Shown piece after piece: positions 1 to 7,618 of a stretch of 64,000 nucleotides of DNA. The translations under genes and the position numbers were made by a program. Source of the stretch: JACKOB01 sp024234575 (GTDB lineage Bacteria; Pseudomonadota; Gammaproteobacteria; Pseudomonadales; Oleiphilaceae); NCBI GenBank assembly GCA_051208035.1, contig JBPJFZ010000016.1, positions 1-64,000 of the forward strand, written 5' to 3'. How positions within the stretch are numbered: the first letter of the stretch is position 1; the number at the start of each line of letters is the position of its first letter. Under the pieces are notes generated by a model. That model saw only the letters and a list, made by a program, of their open reading frames with translations. It had not been told where the DNA came from and made no database searches.

Positions 1-2
1 AA

Positions 3-95
3 TATCAGGGTGATTTCTGGGCATTATTGATGAAAGTGGATGACCAACAGCACCAAATATTGACTTGGGCGAGACTGGCTCACGCCCAAGGATAA
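3..95 (+). CDS. C-terminal end of an unidentified upstream gene (partial)
   Basis: An open frame runs from the left window edge to a TAA at 93-95 and encodes about 30 residues ending LTWARLAHAQG. It has natural-looking composition and no stop until 93, so it is probably the tail of a gene that begins outside the window. An inverted repeat (CTTGGGCG at 64-71 with CGCCCAAG at 83-90) lies inside the frame and has no T-run after it. The family is not recognised. It could also be a chance open frame. Confidence 0.3.
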   Translation, partial: YQGDFWALLMKVDDQQHQILTWARLAHAQG

Positions 96-105
96 AATAA
101 ATTTT

Positions 106-720
106 GTGTATTTTTCAGGGCTGACTAAATATACGCCGAAGGAAGCCATTAAGGATACCGAGACTGGCTATATGACCATCTTGTCCGGTAAGAAGGGCAA
201 GCATGGCTTCGTGCTTGATGGTATTTATACCGACACGCAGACGGACTATGACTTGGTGCCGGCGCTGGGTTTGTCGGTGAAAACCATTGCCAAGAATACC
301 GTCATCTCCGTAGCTTATCAGTACGAACTGGTCGACGATGGCGCTAGCGTTATCGATGTCTTCGGCGGCCTGCGCTACTGGAAGGTCGATTCCACTCTTA
401 AATTCAGTGGTGGGCTTGGGTTCCTGGCGGGGCAATCGGTGAGTAACGAGGAAGATTGGATAGACCCGGTTATCGGAGTCAAAGTCCGACATCGGTTTGT
501 AGACTCTCGATTTTACACGGCTGGGTGGATGTCTATGGGCGGATTCGGTGTCGGCTCGGATTTCTTTTGCGATGCTGCCATCAATGTCGGCTATAAGTGG
601 ACGGACGCTATTGGCACCTCCCTTGGATACCGCATTTATGACGTCGATTACGACGACAATGGTTTCCTATACAGCGCCACTTACCAGGGAGTTGTGTTTG
701 GGCTGACTTGGCAATTCTAA
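106..720 (+). CDS. Outer-membrane beta-barrel protein, apparently lacking its signal peptide
   Basis: The 204-residue product alternates polar and hydrophobic residues in strand-like blocks. It ends in GLTWQF with a terminal Phe, as expected for a protein inserted by the BAM complex. Segments such as DVFGGLRYW, GGFGVGSDF and LGYRIYDVDYDDNGFLY match the pattern of small proteobacterial outer-membrane barrels of unknown function. The only start near the beginning is GTG 106. No signal peptide precedes it, and the frame is closed by a TGA at 61-63. The gene has therefore probably lost its 5' end, or it uses a start disrupted by a frameshift. It lies next to integron cassette remnants. Family assignment is from pattern only, and function is unknown. 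Confidence 0.55.
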   Translation: MYFSGLTKYTPKEAIKDTETGYMTILSGKKGKHGFVLDGIYTDTQTDYDLVPALGLSVKTIAKNTVISVAYQYELVDDGASVIDVFGGLRYWKVDSTLKFSGGLGFLAGQSVSNEEDWIDPVIGVKVRHRFVDSRFYTAGWMSMGGFGVGSDFFCDAAINVGYKWTDAIGTSLGYRIYDVDYDDNGFLYSATYQGVVFGLTWQF

Positions 721-742
721 CACTGCGCCATGGCGCAGTGTT
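719..742 (+). terminator. 24-bp perfect palindrome after the beta-barrel gene
   Basis: The 12 bases AACACTGCGCCA are followed directly by their exact reverse complement. The palindrome begins inside the TAA stop of the beta-barrel gene and is followed by a short T-rich stretch (TTTCAATCTG overlapping its end). It can form a strong hairpin and is best read as a terminator, though the T-run is short. It was also checked as an attC site: the outer arms beyond it do not pair, so that reading was dropped. Confidence 0.5.
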
Positions 743-1367
743 TCAATCTGCCCGATATTTTCGCTAAAGCGGTTATGGGTTTGCCGAACGCATACGAATG
801 AGTGGGTTGTTCCCTATGGCAAATTGCTAGCAATCCGGGCGACTTGGTATCCCAGAGAAGAAAGCGGCCTTTTAGAAATAGATGTTTTACTTGAAGATCA
901 AAGAATTATTAATGAATGTTTCGCTGGTGTTGGTTCAGGCCGTAGTGGTTTGAATGATGCGCTACAAAATTTCTGTGTTAATTCATTCCATGTGCTGCCT
1001 GCTTCCTTCTGGGGGGCAAATGACCCAGATCAGGTTATGACTGAGTTGTGGAATATTGAAGGCAAGGAATATACAGCTTTTATTGGTAATTTTGGTACTC
1101 GCGGCAGTGCAGAAGTTGATGCCGAAATACCAGCGGGTTTATTCGAGGTTATCGAAAAAACTATCAAGAGCGAGCCTTCAAATGCCAAGTTGTCTTGGTT
1201 TCGCTGCTTTTTCTGTGACGGTTCAGGCGAGCAAACGTTTGAAGCTCTAAAAAATAATGAGGTCTGGGAGTCTGGGGTGTCGGCATTACAGTCACTGCCA
1301 TGGGTGAGAACAAATGGTTACTATAGTTAGTGTGCGAAATTTCTTGGTTCTTAGAGAAAATGCATAA
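730..1367 (+). pseudogene. DUF6348-type integron cassette gene, frameshifted
   Basis: The longest intact piece is 824-1330 (from TTG). It contains LLEDQRIINECFAGVG, FCVNSFHVLPASFWG and AYIGNFGTRGS-like blocks typical of the DUF6348 family of unknown function. At 1328 one extra base creates a TAG. Skipping that T restores SVRNFLVLRENA and a TAA at 1365-1367, which is the first base triplet of the attC site, the usual place for a cassette gene to stop. At the 5' end, the codons before 824 also read like family sequence (EWVVPYGKL). They connect by a second one-base shift near 799-801 to an ATG at 730 in another frame. The 3' frameshift is well supported and the 5' one is tentative. A sequencing error at either point is possible. 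Confidence 0.65.
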
Positions 1368-1475
1368 CAAAGCGCTGCAAGGGAAAAAACTACGCTACGC
1401 TAATTTGTGGTCCGCTTCGCTAACTTTACCACAAATTAGCTCCACTAAGTTTTTCCCCTGAGCGCGGCGTTAACT
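1364..1475 (+). other. Integron attC site 1
   Basis: The site opens with TAACAAAGCGCTGCAAGGG and closes with CCCCTGAGCGCGGCGTTA. The reverse complement of the right half aligns along nearly its full length with the left half (shared GGGAAAAACT and GCTAATTTGTGG blocks). This gives one long imperfect hairpin with unpaired bases in one arm, the hallmark of the folded attC recognised by integron integrases. The crossover would lie at GTTA, 1469-1472. The upstream cassette gene's restored stop codon is inside the TAAC core. Confidence 0.85.
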
Positions 1476-1489
1476 CGAGGACAGGTATC

Positions 1490-1996
1490 GTGAAAGAAAT
1501 ACTTTCTAAGTTTTTGAAGTGTGAGGAAGAGCCAGGCATGCTGGAGCCGGATAAGTACGTTCAATATAATTATAAAAGTGATCGGTTGGTATATGGCTTC
1601 TTTTTGAATTTAGAGGCAAGTGTCCTAGGTGCATCTGCTGATTTTGAGGCTCCATTTAATTATGCTTGTATCGCAGAGGTCAGTGCTGAATTTGATAGAA
1701 TTACAATTGAAACTGAACCAGAGTATTATGGTGATGATGAAATATTGGTGTGCCGTAAAGATTATCCTCATCAAAAAAATGTCGCGACATTAAAAATTAA
1801 AAAGTGGCGTAACGGAGAGTTGTCATTCTGGATGAGTCGCGATATAAAAACTGAAGCAGAATCCAAGAAAGTTAACAAGTGGCTGCTACGGACCCAAAAC
1901 AGTTGGCACCTTCTCCGCACGCTTCGCGGCGTCAAAGTCGCCAACTATTTCGGGCCGCAGAGCCAGGCGTTATGTTCAAAGAGTGAAATCAACTAA
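1490..1996 (+). CDS. Hypothetical integron cassette protein
   Basis: A GTG start at 1490 sits behind a GAGGACAGG ribosome-binding region and begins 18 bp after attC site 1, as expected for a cassette gene. The 168-residue product is acidic, has no signal peptide or membrane segment, and is not recognised. Its last 40 or so residues (from KVNKWLLR) are encoded by attC site 2 and bases beyond it. The TAA in that attC core (1873-1875) is out of frame. Either a late frameshift has removed the natural stop, or the gene naturally runs through the recombination site. The true protein is probably about 128 residues. Confidence 0.6.
   Translation: MKEILSKFLKCEEEPGMLEPDKYVQYNYKSDRLVYGFFLNLEASVLGASADFEAPFNYACIAEVSAEFDRITIETEPEYYGDDEILVCRKDYPHQKNVATLKIKKWRNGELSFWMSRDIKTEAESKKVNKWLLRTQNSWHLLRTLRGVKVANYFGPQSQALCSKSEIN
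1871..1975 (+). other. Integron attC site 2
   Basis: Left core GTTAACAAGTGGCTGC and right core GCAGAGCCAGGCGTTATG bound a hairpin of about 100 bases. The two arms pair through TGGCT/AGCCA, GGACCC/GGGCC and GTTGGC/GCCAAC, with extra bases on one side only. Its sequence is unlike attC site 1 although the fold is equivalent, which argues for cassettes collected from different sources rather than a uniform chromosomal array. Crossover is predicted at GTTA, 1969-1972. Confidence 0.8.
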
Positions 1997-2018
1997 TCAA
2001 CAATTTGGATAAATAATA

Positions 2019-2138
2019 ATGAAAAAAGGGTTAGTGTTATTTACAGTTTTTTGTCTTCAATCTTGTTCAGATCAAACCGAAACTGAAGCATATGAAGGTG
2101 TGCCAGGTGTCTGGATGGACAGAGTGAATATTCTTTGA
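2019..2138 (+). pseudogene. Truncated lipoprotein gene in a third cassette
   Basis: ATG 2019 begins 47 bases after the attC 2 crossover. The 39-residue reading frame starts MKKGLVLFTVFCLQSC, a lysine-rich n-region, hydrophobic core and lipobox-like LQSC. About 23 residues follow, then a TGA at 2136. A mature lipoprotein this short is unlikely, and no attC follows the stop before the next gene, so the cassette appears to have lost its 3' part. A functional micro-lipoprotein cannot be excluded. Confidence 0.45.
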
Positions 2139-2249
2139 CCACCCCAAATACCCCCTAGCGCCCTTAAGTAAGCGCCATTCCAATACGCTCTATTGTGAAT
2201 TGGTTATTTAAAAATCAATACGACCCCGTTTCGTTCTGGATGGCTACAT

Positions 2250-3203
2250 TCACCACCGTGCCTTAGTGCCTCTTACATCTATATGTACAAATGGACCATG
2301 GGCGCTGTTGGCCTTATAAAGCCCTAATCCGCCTATAAACAGTTGGTAATCTTCAGCGGCGAATCTACTTTCGATTAAATTAGCGAGATACTTGGAATCT
2401 TCAAAGTTTATTTTTCCATCGCCATTTAAGTCATCCATATTGTTGTCTTTAGGGTTTTCATCGATGAATATATCGGCAGCACCACCCCATTGATGGCGAG
2501 AGTACAGTTTGTTTTTGATAGCAGCGTTATAGTGCGGTGTTCTAAAACCACTCATAATGTGGAAGCCGTCCGTGCGGATGCCGTGGGCATTGACAAGGTC
2601 GGTGACGTATTCAAGTTTTCTCAGCAGTCTTGTTTGCAGAACCAGATATTTCGGGTATTTGCCGCCTTGCTTGGAGAGAAACTGCCCCAGCTTGTAATGG
2701 GGTGATACAGGAAGGCTAAAGTTTTTATCGGTGACTTCAATAAAACCCGTTGGCGGATCATAAATTGCCTGGCCTTTATAGCGCTCTTTGGGGTATTCGC
2801 CTATCCGATAACCGTTAAGAACGCCTTTTTTTACTTCGGTGGCGGGCCGCATCACGAATATTCTGACTGTGCTGCCAGGATCTTCGGTGCTGGGTTTGAT
2901 AATCAGGTCATAGTGTCCTGTTTTCGTTGGGGCAATGTATTCGAAAGAGCTGACCTTTGCTGATGTCGTTTTGTGTCCAGTCACGGTAAAGTTCATGGGT
3001 GATTTCTGTTTTTCTACCGTAATAGCGAGCTTTTGAGCTGGTAATACGAAAAAGCTCATCAACTCTCTCTGAGACTGTAAAGCACCAACTTTAATCGTGT
3101 ATTGAATACTGCCAGATTGATAGGCTGGTTTGACCTGTTTTTCTGCTTTGGCTGGTGTTATCGCAACGCCTAGCAGAATAAAAATATAAAAGAATTTAAA
3201 CAT
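2250..3203 (-). CDS. Periplasmic M15-type murein endopeptidase (MepK/YcbK-like)
   Basis: The 317-residue protein has a signal peptide (residues 1-20) and an N-terminal beta-rich region of about 130 residues. A C-terminal peptidase M15A/DUF882-type domain follows from about 165. Zinc and catalytic signatures are visible: SGFRTPHYN (218-226), SRHQWGGAAD with His237 and Asp244, and HIDVRG with His307. A DLNGDGKINFED calcium-loop-like motif is inserted near 258-269. The gene starts 13 bp after the L,D-transpeptidase gene and is surely cotranscribed. In E. coli ldtD and mepK are neighbours in the same way, and MepK cleaves 3-3 cross-links. The same role is inferred here. The long N-terminal region is an addition relative to E. 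coli MepK. Confidence 0.85.
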   Translation of the reverse strand: MFKFFYIFILLGVAITPAKAEKQVKPAYQSGSIQYTIKVGALQSQRELMSFFVLPAQKLAITVEKQKSPMNFTVTGHKTTSAKVSSFEYIAPTKTGHYDLIIKPSTEDPGSTVRIFVMRPATEVKKGVLNGYRIGEYPKERYKGQAIYDPPTGFIEVTDKNFSLPVSPHYKLGQFLSKQGGKYPKYLVLQTRLLRKLEYVTDLVNAHGIRTDGFHIMSGFRTPHYNAAIKNKLYSRHQWGGAADIFIDENPKDNNMDDLNGDGKINFEDSKYLANLIESRFAAEDYQLFIGGLGLYKANSAHGPFVHIDVRGTKARW

Positions 3204-3216
3204 CCTATGGCCACCC

Positions 3217-4866
3217 CTATTCCTTTGGTTCGTTGAGGCTATGCTTGTTAGCTAATGCGTTGAGTGCATTTAATACGGCCTCGTCCCGTTCGTAAATATC
3301 CTTTCGATAAATAATTACGCCATCCGGTCCTAGCAGGGCTGTTTTGTAAAGTAAGTACACAGGGATCGATTGCTCCAACGACACGGTTGTTTCAATATCG
3401 CTGGCCAGTATGGTTTCCAAGCGTTGTGAAGGCCATTTACTGCTCTTTGAGAAAAGAGCGTAGAGTAAATCTAACGGCTTTTCCAAGCGGATGCAGCCAG
3501 AGCTGAAAGACAACTCTTGCTTGGAAAAAAGTGCATGATTGTTGGTATCGTGCATATATACATCAAATTCATTGGGAAATATAAACTTCATTTTACCCAA
3601 GGGATTAGCTGGCCCTGGCGGTTGCCGAAAGCGATAGGGGAAGTTTTTTGCTGATACTTTTTGCCAGTCAATGGTGTTGGGGTCCAGTTCTATCTGGTCT
3701 TTGCCCCAGCCCTTAAAGACTTTCATGCCTGTTGTGGTGAAATAGTCCGGGTCGCTTTTAATCTTTGGTAAAAGGTCTTTCGTGGCAATGTTATAGGTTG
3801 GATCCCAGCTGGGATTGAGGACAACATATCGCATTCTCTGATTGAAAATGGGGGTTTTCCGATATGACTTTCCAACGATTACGCGCATTGATAAGCGAAT
3901 AGTGTTGTCCTCCCAATACTGCATCTGGTAGCCGGCGATATCTACCAGAATATAGCGATCACCGAAGTGCTCCGGCAGCCAGCGCAGCCTTTCCAGGTTC
4001 ACTTTAATCGCATCCGCATTACCATGGATTGCGTTTTCCAGGGCTTTCGCAGTGTCCGGCCCAACGATTCCATCTGCTTCGAGCTTGGCGTTAGCCTGGA
4101 ATCGACGCACTGCCGATTCAATGTTTGCTGAAAAAACGGTGGTCTCTTCCGGCTTCTTCAGATAACCCAGGCGATATAACTTATCAGCTAAAATCGCCAC
4201 CTCTGGATGATTAACACGTTGTTTAAGTTTGGTGGTGATGCGGTAATCGGTTGGCTCGGACTCGTTCAGGCGCTTGAGTTCTGCTTTCAGTGCGCTGTAT
4301 TCAGGGTGATCTGGCTCACTGGCTCGCAGCAAGCTTGCTATGGTGTCGGCCGTGGGCATGGATTCGAGATTTTCGACAGTGGGTACCTGACGTCCTTTGA
4401 TAAACCATTCTGGGTGTACGAGCAAAGGGTTGAGTCTGCCATTTCTGTTGTGTGCCAAGTATTGTATAAATGCATCAGTTAAGAGAATTTCCAGATCGTT
4501 TCGTAATCCTTGGCTGGCTTCCTGTGGTGCGGTTAACAACCTGTCTATGCAGTTAACATGGTAATCCAGCGGATTCAGCCCTAGTTCGCCTGCCGCTTTT
4601 AAAAATATGAGCAGTGTCTTGCCGGTGCTGTTAAGTCCACCTTCTTGCGCTGTAAATGCTGGTTCGTAAATCCAGTGTTCAATTTGTTTTCGAGTGCTGA
4701 CAGGGTCTAAAATTTGGCAGGTAGACACATAAACCTGAAGAGCAGATTCTGTCGAGAGGGCTGAGACTTGCGGCCACTGCTCTAATCTAAGCCGCAGTGA
4801 TTCGTTGGTGGAATAAGTGTTTGCACTAAGTGCGAGTGCGCCCAGTAGCAGGAAGATTCTAAGCAC
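3217..4866 (-). CDS. L,D-transpeptidase with peptidoglycan-binding domain (LdtD/YcbB type)
   Basis: This 549-residue exported enzyme should form 3-3 (mDap-mDap) cross-links in peptidoglycan. It has an N-terminal signal (residues 1-20 region), a scaffold region, and a PG_binding_1 domain at about 220-280 (RRFQANAKLEADGIVGPDT). The YkuD catalytic domain spans about 305-470, with His439, His444 and the catalytic Cys458 in SSGCIRLE. Length and architecture match the YcbB family. Transcription runs into the M15 endopeptidase 13 bp downstream. Together the pair supplies both formation and cleavage of the same bond. Confidence 0.9.
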   Translation of the reverse strand: MLRIFLLLGALALSANTYSTNESLRLRLEQWPQVSALSTESALQVYVSTCQILDPVSTRKQIEHWIYEPAFTAQEGGLNSTGKTLLIFLKAAGELGLNPLDYHVNCIDRLLTAPQEASQGLRNDLEILLTDAFIQYLAHNRNGRLNPLLVHPEWFIKGRQVPTVENLESMPTADTIASLLRASEPDHPEYSALKAELKRLNESEPTDYRITTKLKQRVNHPEVAILADKLYRLGYLKKPEETTVFSANIESAVRRFQANAKLEADGIVGPDTAKALENAIHGNADAIKVNLERLRWLPEHFGDRYILVDIAGYQMQYWEDNTIRLSMRVIVGKSYRKTPIFNQRMRYVVLNPSWDPTYNIATKDLLPKIKSDPDYFTTTGMKVFKGWGKDQIELDPNTIDWQKVSAKNFPYRFRQPPGPANPLGKMKFIFPNEFDVYMHDTNNHALFSKQELSFSSGCIRLEKPLDLLYALFSKSSKWPSQRLETILASDIETTVSLEQSIPVYLLYKTALLGPDGVIIYRKDIYERDEAVLNALNALANKHSLNEPKE

Positions 4867-4966
4867 TGCGAATGATTCTCCGATAGACCAAAGCTGCTAA
4901 GTATAGATGACGAGCCACATCATCGACACTTTTTGGGTGCTAAAAGAAATATCAGAACCTGTGCTA

Positions 4967-7258
4967 TCAGCGAGATCCAATGGCTTTAATCTGGTTGAAG
5001 TAAGGTGTTTTTGCCAATAGTTTTGCGAAAGCATCGGCGGGGACGGGCGGGCTGAACAGGTAGCCTTGAATAATCTGGATACCCTGTCGGCGCAGGAAGC
5101 GGAATTGGTCTACGTTGTCTACGCCCTCTGCGACCATTCGTAAATTCAGGCTTTTGCCCATGGCGATGATGGCGCTGACCAGTTTGGCGTTATTCTGGCT
5201 TTTATCGTAATCAATAACGAAACTTCGGTCGATTTTTAGCTCATCCAGAGGGAATTGGCTGAGATAGCTTAGTGAAGAATAGCCCGTGCCAAAGTCATCA
5301 ACGGAGAGCGTGCAGCCTAGTTCTTTTAGTTCATCGAGAGCCCGAATCGATGCTTTGGCGTTGCTCATAATCACGCCTTCGGTAAGCTCCAGCTCGAGCA
5401 GGCCTGGATCGAGTTTCGTTTCGAGCAGGATCTCTTTCACCAGTTTGACGAAAGCGGTATTGAACTGCAGACTCGAAACATTGACGGCCACTTTTGGCAA
5501 AATCCAGCCTTGATCATGAAATGCCTTGCATTGGCGACATGCCTCGAGCAAGGTCCAGGCACCAATCTCGACGATTAGCCCCATTTCTTCAGCTAAGGGG
5601 ATAAATTCAATGGGTGAGACCAGCCCTCGTTCAGGATGCTGCCAGCGAATCAGGGCTTCAGCACCACAGATTTCACCTGTTTCGATGTCTACCTGTGGCT
5701 GGTAGTACAGCACCATTTCTTCGCGCTCAATGGCTCGCCGCAATTCGGATTCAAGCTGCAGCCGACCTACGGAAGTTCCGTCCATGGCCGGGGAATAAAA
5801 GCTGTAGTTGTTTTTACCGGTTTGCTTGGCATGGTACATCGCTGTGTCGGCGCACTTCAGCAAGCGCTCAACGTTGTCTGCATGTTCGGGCGCAATGGCG
5901 ATGCCTACGCTAGGGGTGATAACGATCTCGTGGTTGTCTATAAACATCGGTGATCGCAGGGACTCTAAAAGTCGCTCGGCGACGACCGCCGCGGTTTGCG
6001 GAGACTCAAGTTTGTTCAACACTACGGTAAATTCATCGCCACCTAATCGGGATACGCCGATTTTGGACTCTTCACTGAAATATTGGGAAATCAGGTCGCT
6101 CTCGCGGATACAGCTGGACAGTCGTGCGCCAACTTCCCGTAACAGCTGATCGCCGGCATTGTGGCCTAAAGAGTCATTGATGCGCTTGAAATTGTCCAAA
6201 TCCAAAAAAAGCAGGGCAATGGCTGATTTTTCCCGGTGCGCGATTTTTAACAGTAATTCCAGCTGTTCGGTAAATAGTTGCCTATTGGGCAAAGACGTCA
6301 GGCTGTCGTAATAAGCCATTTGCCGCATGCGGTTTTTGGCTTGGGTAACTTGCTTAACCGCCTCTTGCAATTCTTTGTTACGTTGTGAAAGTTGCTCGGT
6401 ACGCTCATTTACTTTCATGTTAAGCAAATGACTCTCTGTATCCATTTTAATCTTTTGGGAATTCAGGTCAGCCAGCACCAGATTCAACATCGCGGCGATT
6501 TTGCGGGCCTCACCCGAGCCTTTGGTGCGAAATGTTTGGTTTAGCTTGCCCTCGGAGATGTCTTCTGCCAAACGGGCAAGGTTAGCCAATGGGGCAGTAA
6601 TTCGGCTGGTAATGACTAAACTGAGCCAGGCCGCAAAGATAGCGAGCGCTAACCAGGTGATGCCTACTTTAAACCCGAAAGCAGTCAGCGATTCGTTAAG
6701 TGTGTTGGTATCAATACCGATAACATAATACCCCATCACATTGCGTGCGCCCTGATTGCGCGCAAGCGCCAGGGCTGCGCCAAAGTCCAGACGAGTCATG
6801 CCGGCTTTTTGCGGATTTACAAATGAGTAGACCGGAATGGTTACTTCCAGCACCTGACCATTATGGTACGGGCTGTTACGTTCGATGCTGATGGTTTCAA
6901 GGGTCGAGAAATCAACTTTGTCGAGAACCAGAGCTTGCGCACTCACGCCAAAGGCTCTTTGCAGTTGCAGATCGAGGATAGGCTGGCCACGACGATCATA
7001 GATGACCGCATACCGTATAGCAGGAATTTGCAGTATTTTTTCGGCCAGGCGCTCAAGTACTGGCGTGTCCTGAAAGTAAATGGCAATTTCTTGCTGCACA
7101 CCATTACGGGTGCTTTGCACAAGCTCGGAAATTAACGCATTTTTATCCGATTGGCTTTTATTGAAAATGAGATAAGTAGTTACACCACTGCCTGCCAGAA
7201 CAAACATGACAAACAACATCAGTGCGATTGTTTTGCGTAGTGTTAACTGCCGAACCAT
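4967..7258 (-). CDS. Membrane GGDEF/EAL cyclic-di-GMP signalling protein
   Basis: The 763-residue protein has a transmembrane segment at 10-32, a periplasmic sensor of about 165 residues, a second membrane segment at 197-217, a HAMP region (about 218-270) and a short coiled coil. A GGDEF domain (RLGGDEF, 404-410) and an EAL domain (GAEALIRW, 532-539; DDFGTG, 654-659) follow. Both catalytic motifs are intact, so it could make and break cyclic-di-GMP. The RxxD product-inhibition motif (385-388) is separated from GGDEF by about 17 residues instead of the usual five, through an insertion rich in S and E. It is transcribed alone, divergent from the 7619 gene. Confidence 0.9.
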   Translation of the reverse strand: MVRQLTLRKTIALMLFVMFVLAGSGVTTYLIFNKSQSDKNALISELVQSTRNGVQQEIAIYFQDTPVLERLAEKILQIPAIRYAVIYDRRGQPILDLQLQRAFGVSAQALVLDKVDFSTLETISIERNSPYHNGQVLEVTIPVYSFVNPQKAGMTRLDFGAALALARNQGARNVMGYYVIGIDTNTLNESLTAFGFKVGITWLALAIFAAWLSLVITSRITAPLANLARLAEDISEGKLNQTFRTKGSGEARKIAAMLNLVLADLNSQKIKMDTESHLLNMKVNERTEQLSQRNKELQEAVKQVTQAKNRMRQMAYYDSLTSLPNRQLFTEQLELLLKIAHREKSAIALLFLDLDNFKRINDSLGHNAGDQLLREVGARLSSCIRESDLISQYFSEESKIGVSRLGGDEFTVVLNKLESPQTAAVVAERLLESLRSPMFIDNHEIVITPSVGIAIAPEHADNVERLLKCADTAMYHAKQTGKNNYSFYSPAMDGTSVGRLQLESELRRAIEREEMVLYYQPQVDIETGEICGAEALIRWQHPERGLVSPIEFIPLAEEMGLIVEIGAWTLLEACRQCKAFHDQGWILPKVAVNVSSLQFNTAFVKLVKEILLETKLDPGLLELELTEGVIMSNAKASIRALDELKELGCTLSVDDFGTGYSSLSYLSQFPLDELKIDRSFVIDYDKSQNNAKLVSAIIAMGKSLNLRMVAEGVDNVDQFRFLRRQGIQIIQGYLFSPPVPADAFAKLLAKTPYFNQIKAIGSR

Positions 7259-7618
7259 CCAGGTTACCGTCGAATAGATAAATTTGGGAAGCGAAAATTA
7301 AAACCTTTATAGCGGGAAGTATGACTTATTTTCACTTCGATGAATATTATTGTTACAGATTAGCAGGCTTTCGGAATGTAGCGGTTTTCTGTAGGGTTTA
7401 TTTTCTGTTAATCAGATCTTGTACCATGCCTACAAAAATATAAGTTCTACCAGGTAAATGTTGTCGTTAGAGGTTGTATAGCGAGACTATATTTCCAGCG
7501 CTAAAAAGTGATTCAATACAACGCATCATTTCTTTTCAGTTTATGGAGGGTTGCGAGGCGACACTACCGCAGCTATATTCCACTATTTTTAAACTTCAAC
7601 CTTTCGAAGTACTTATCC

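Noticed and set aside
63..92. Stem CTTGGGCG/CGCCCAAG as a terminator
   Set aside because: It is inside the upstream open frame and is not followed by a T-run.
718..778. Possible third attC between the beta-barrel gene and the DUF6348 gene
   Set aside because: TAAC and GGTTA cores occur, but the arms do not pair. The only structure is the self-contained 24-bp palindrome.
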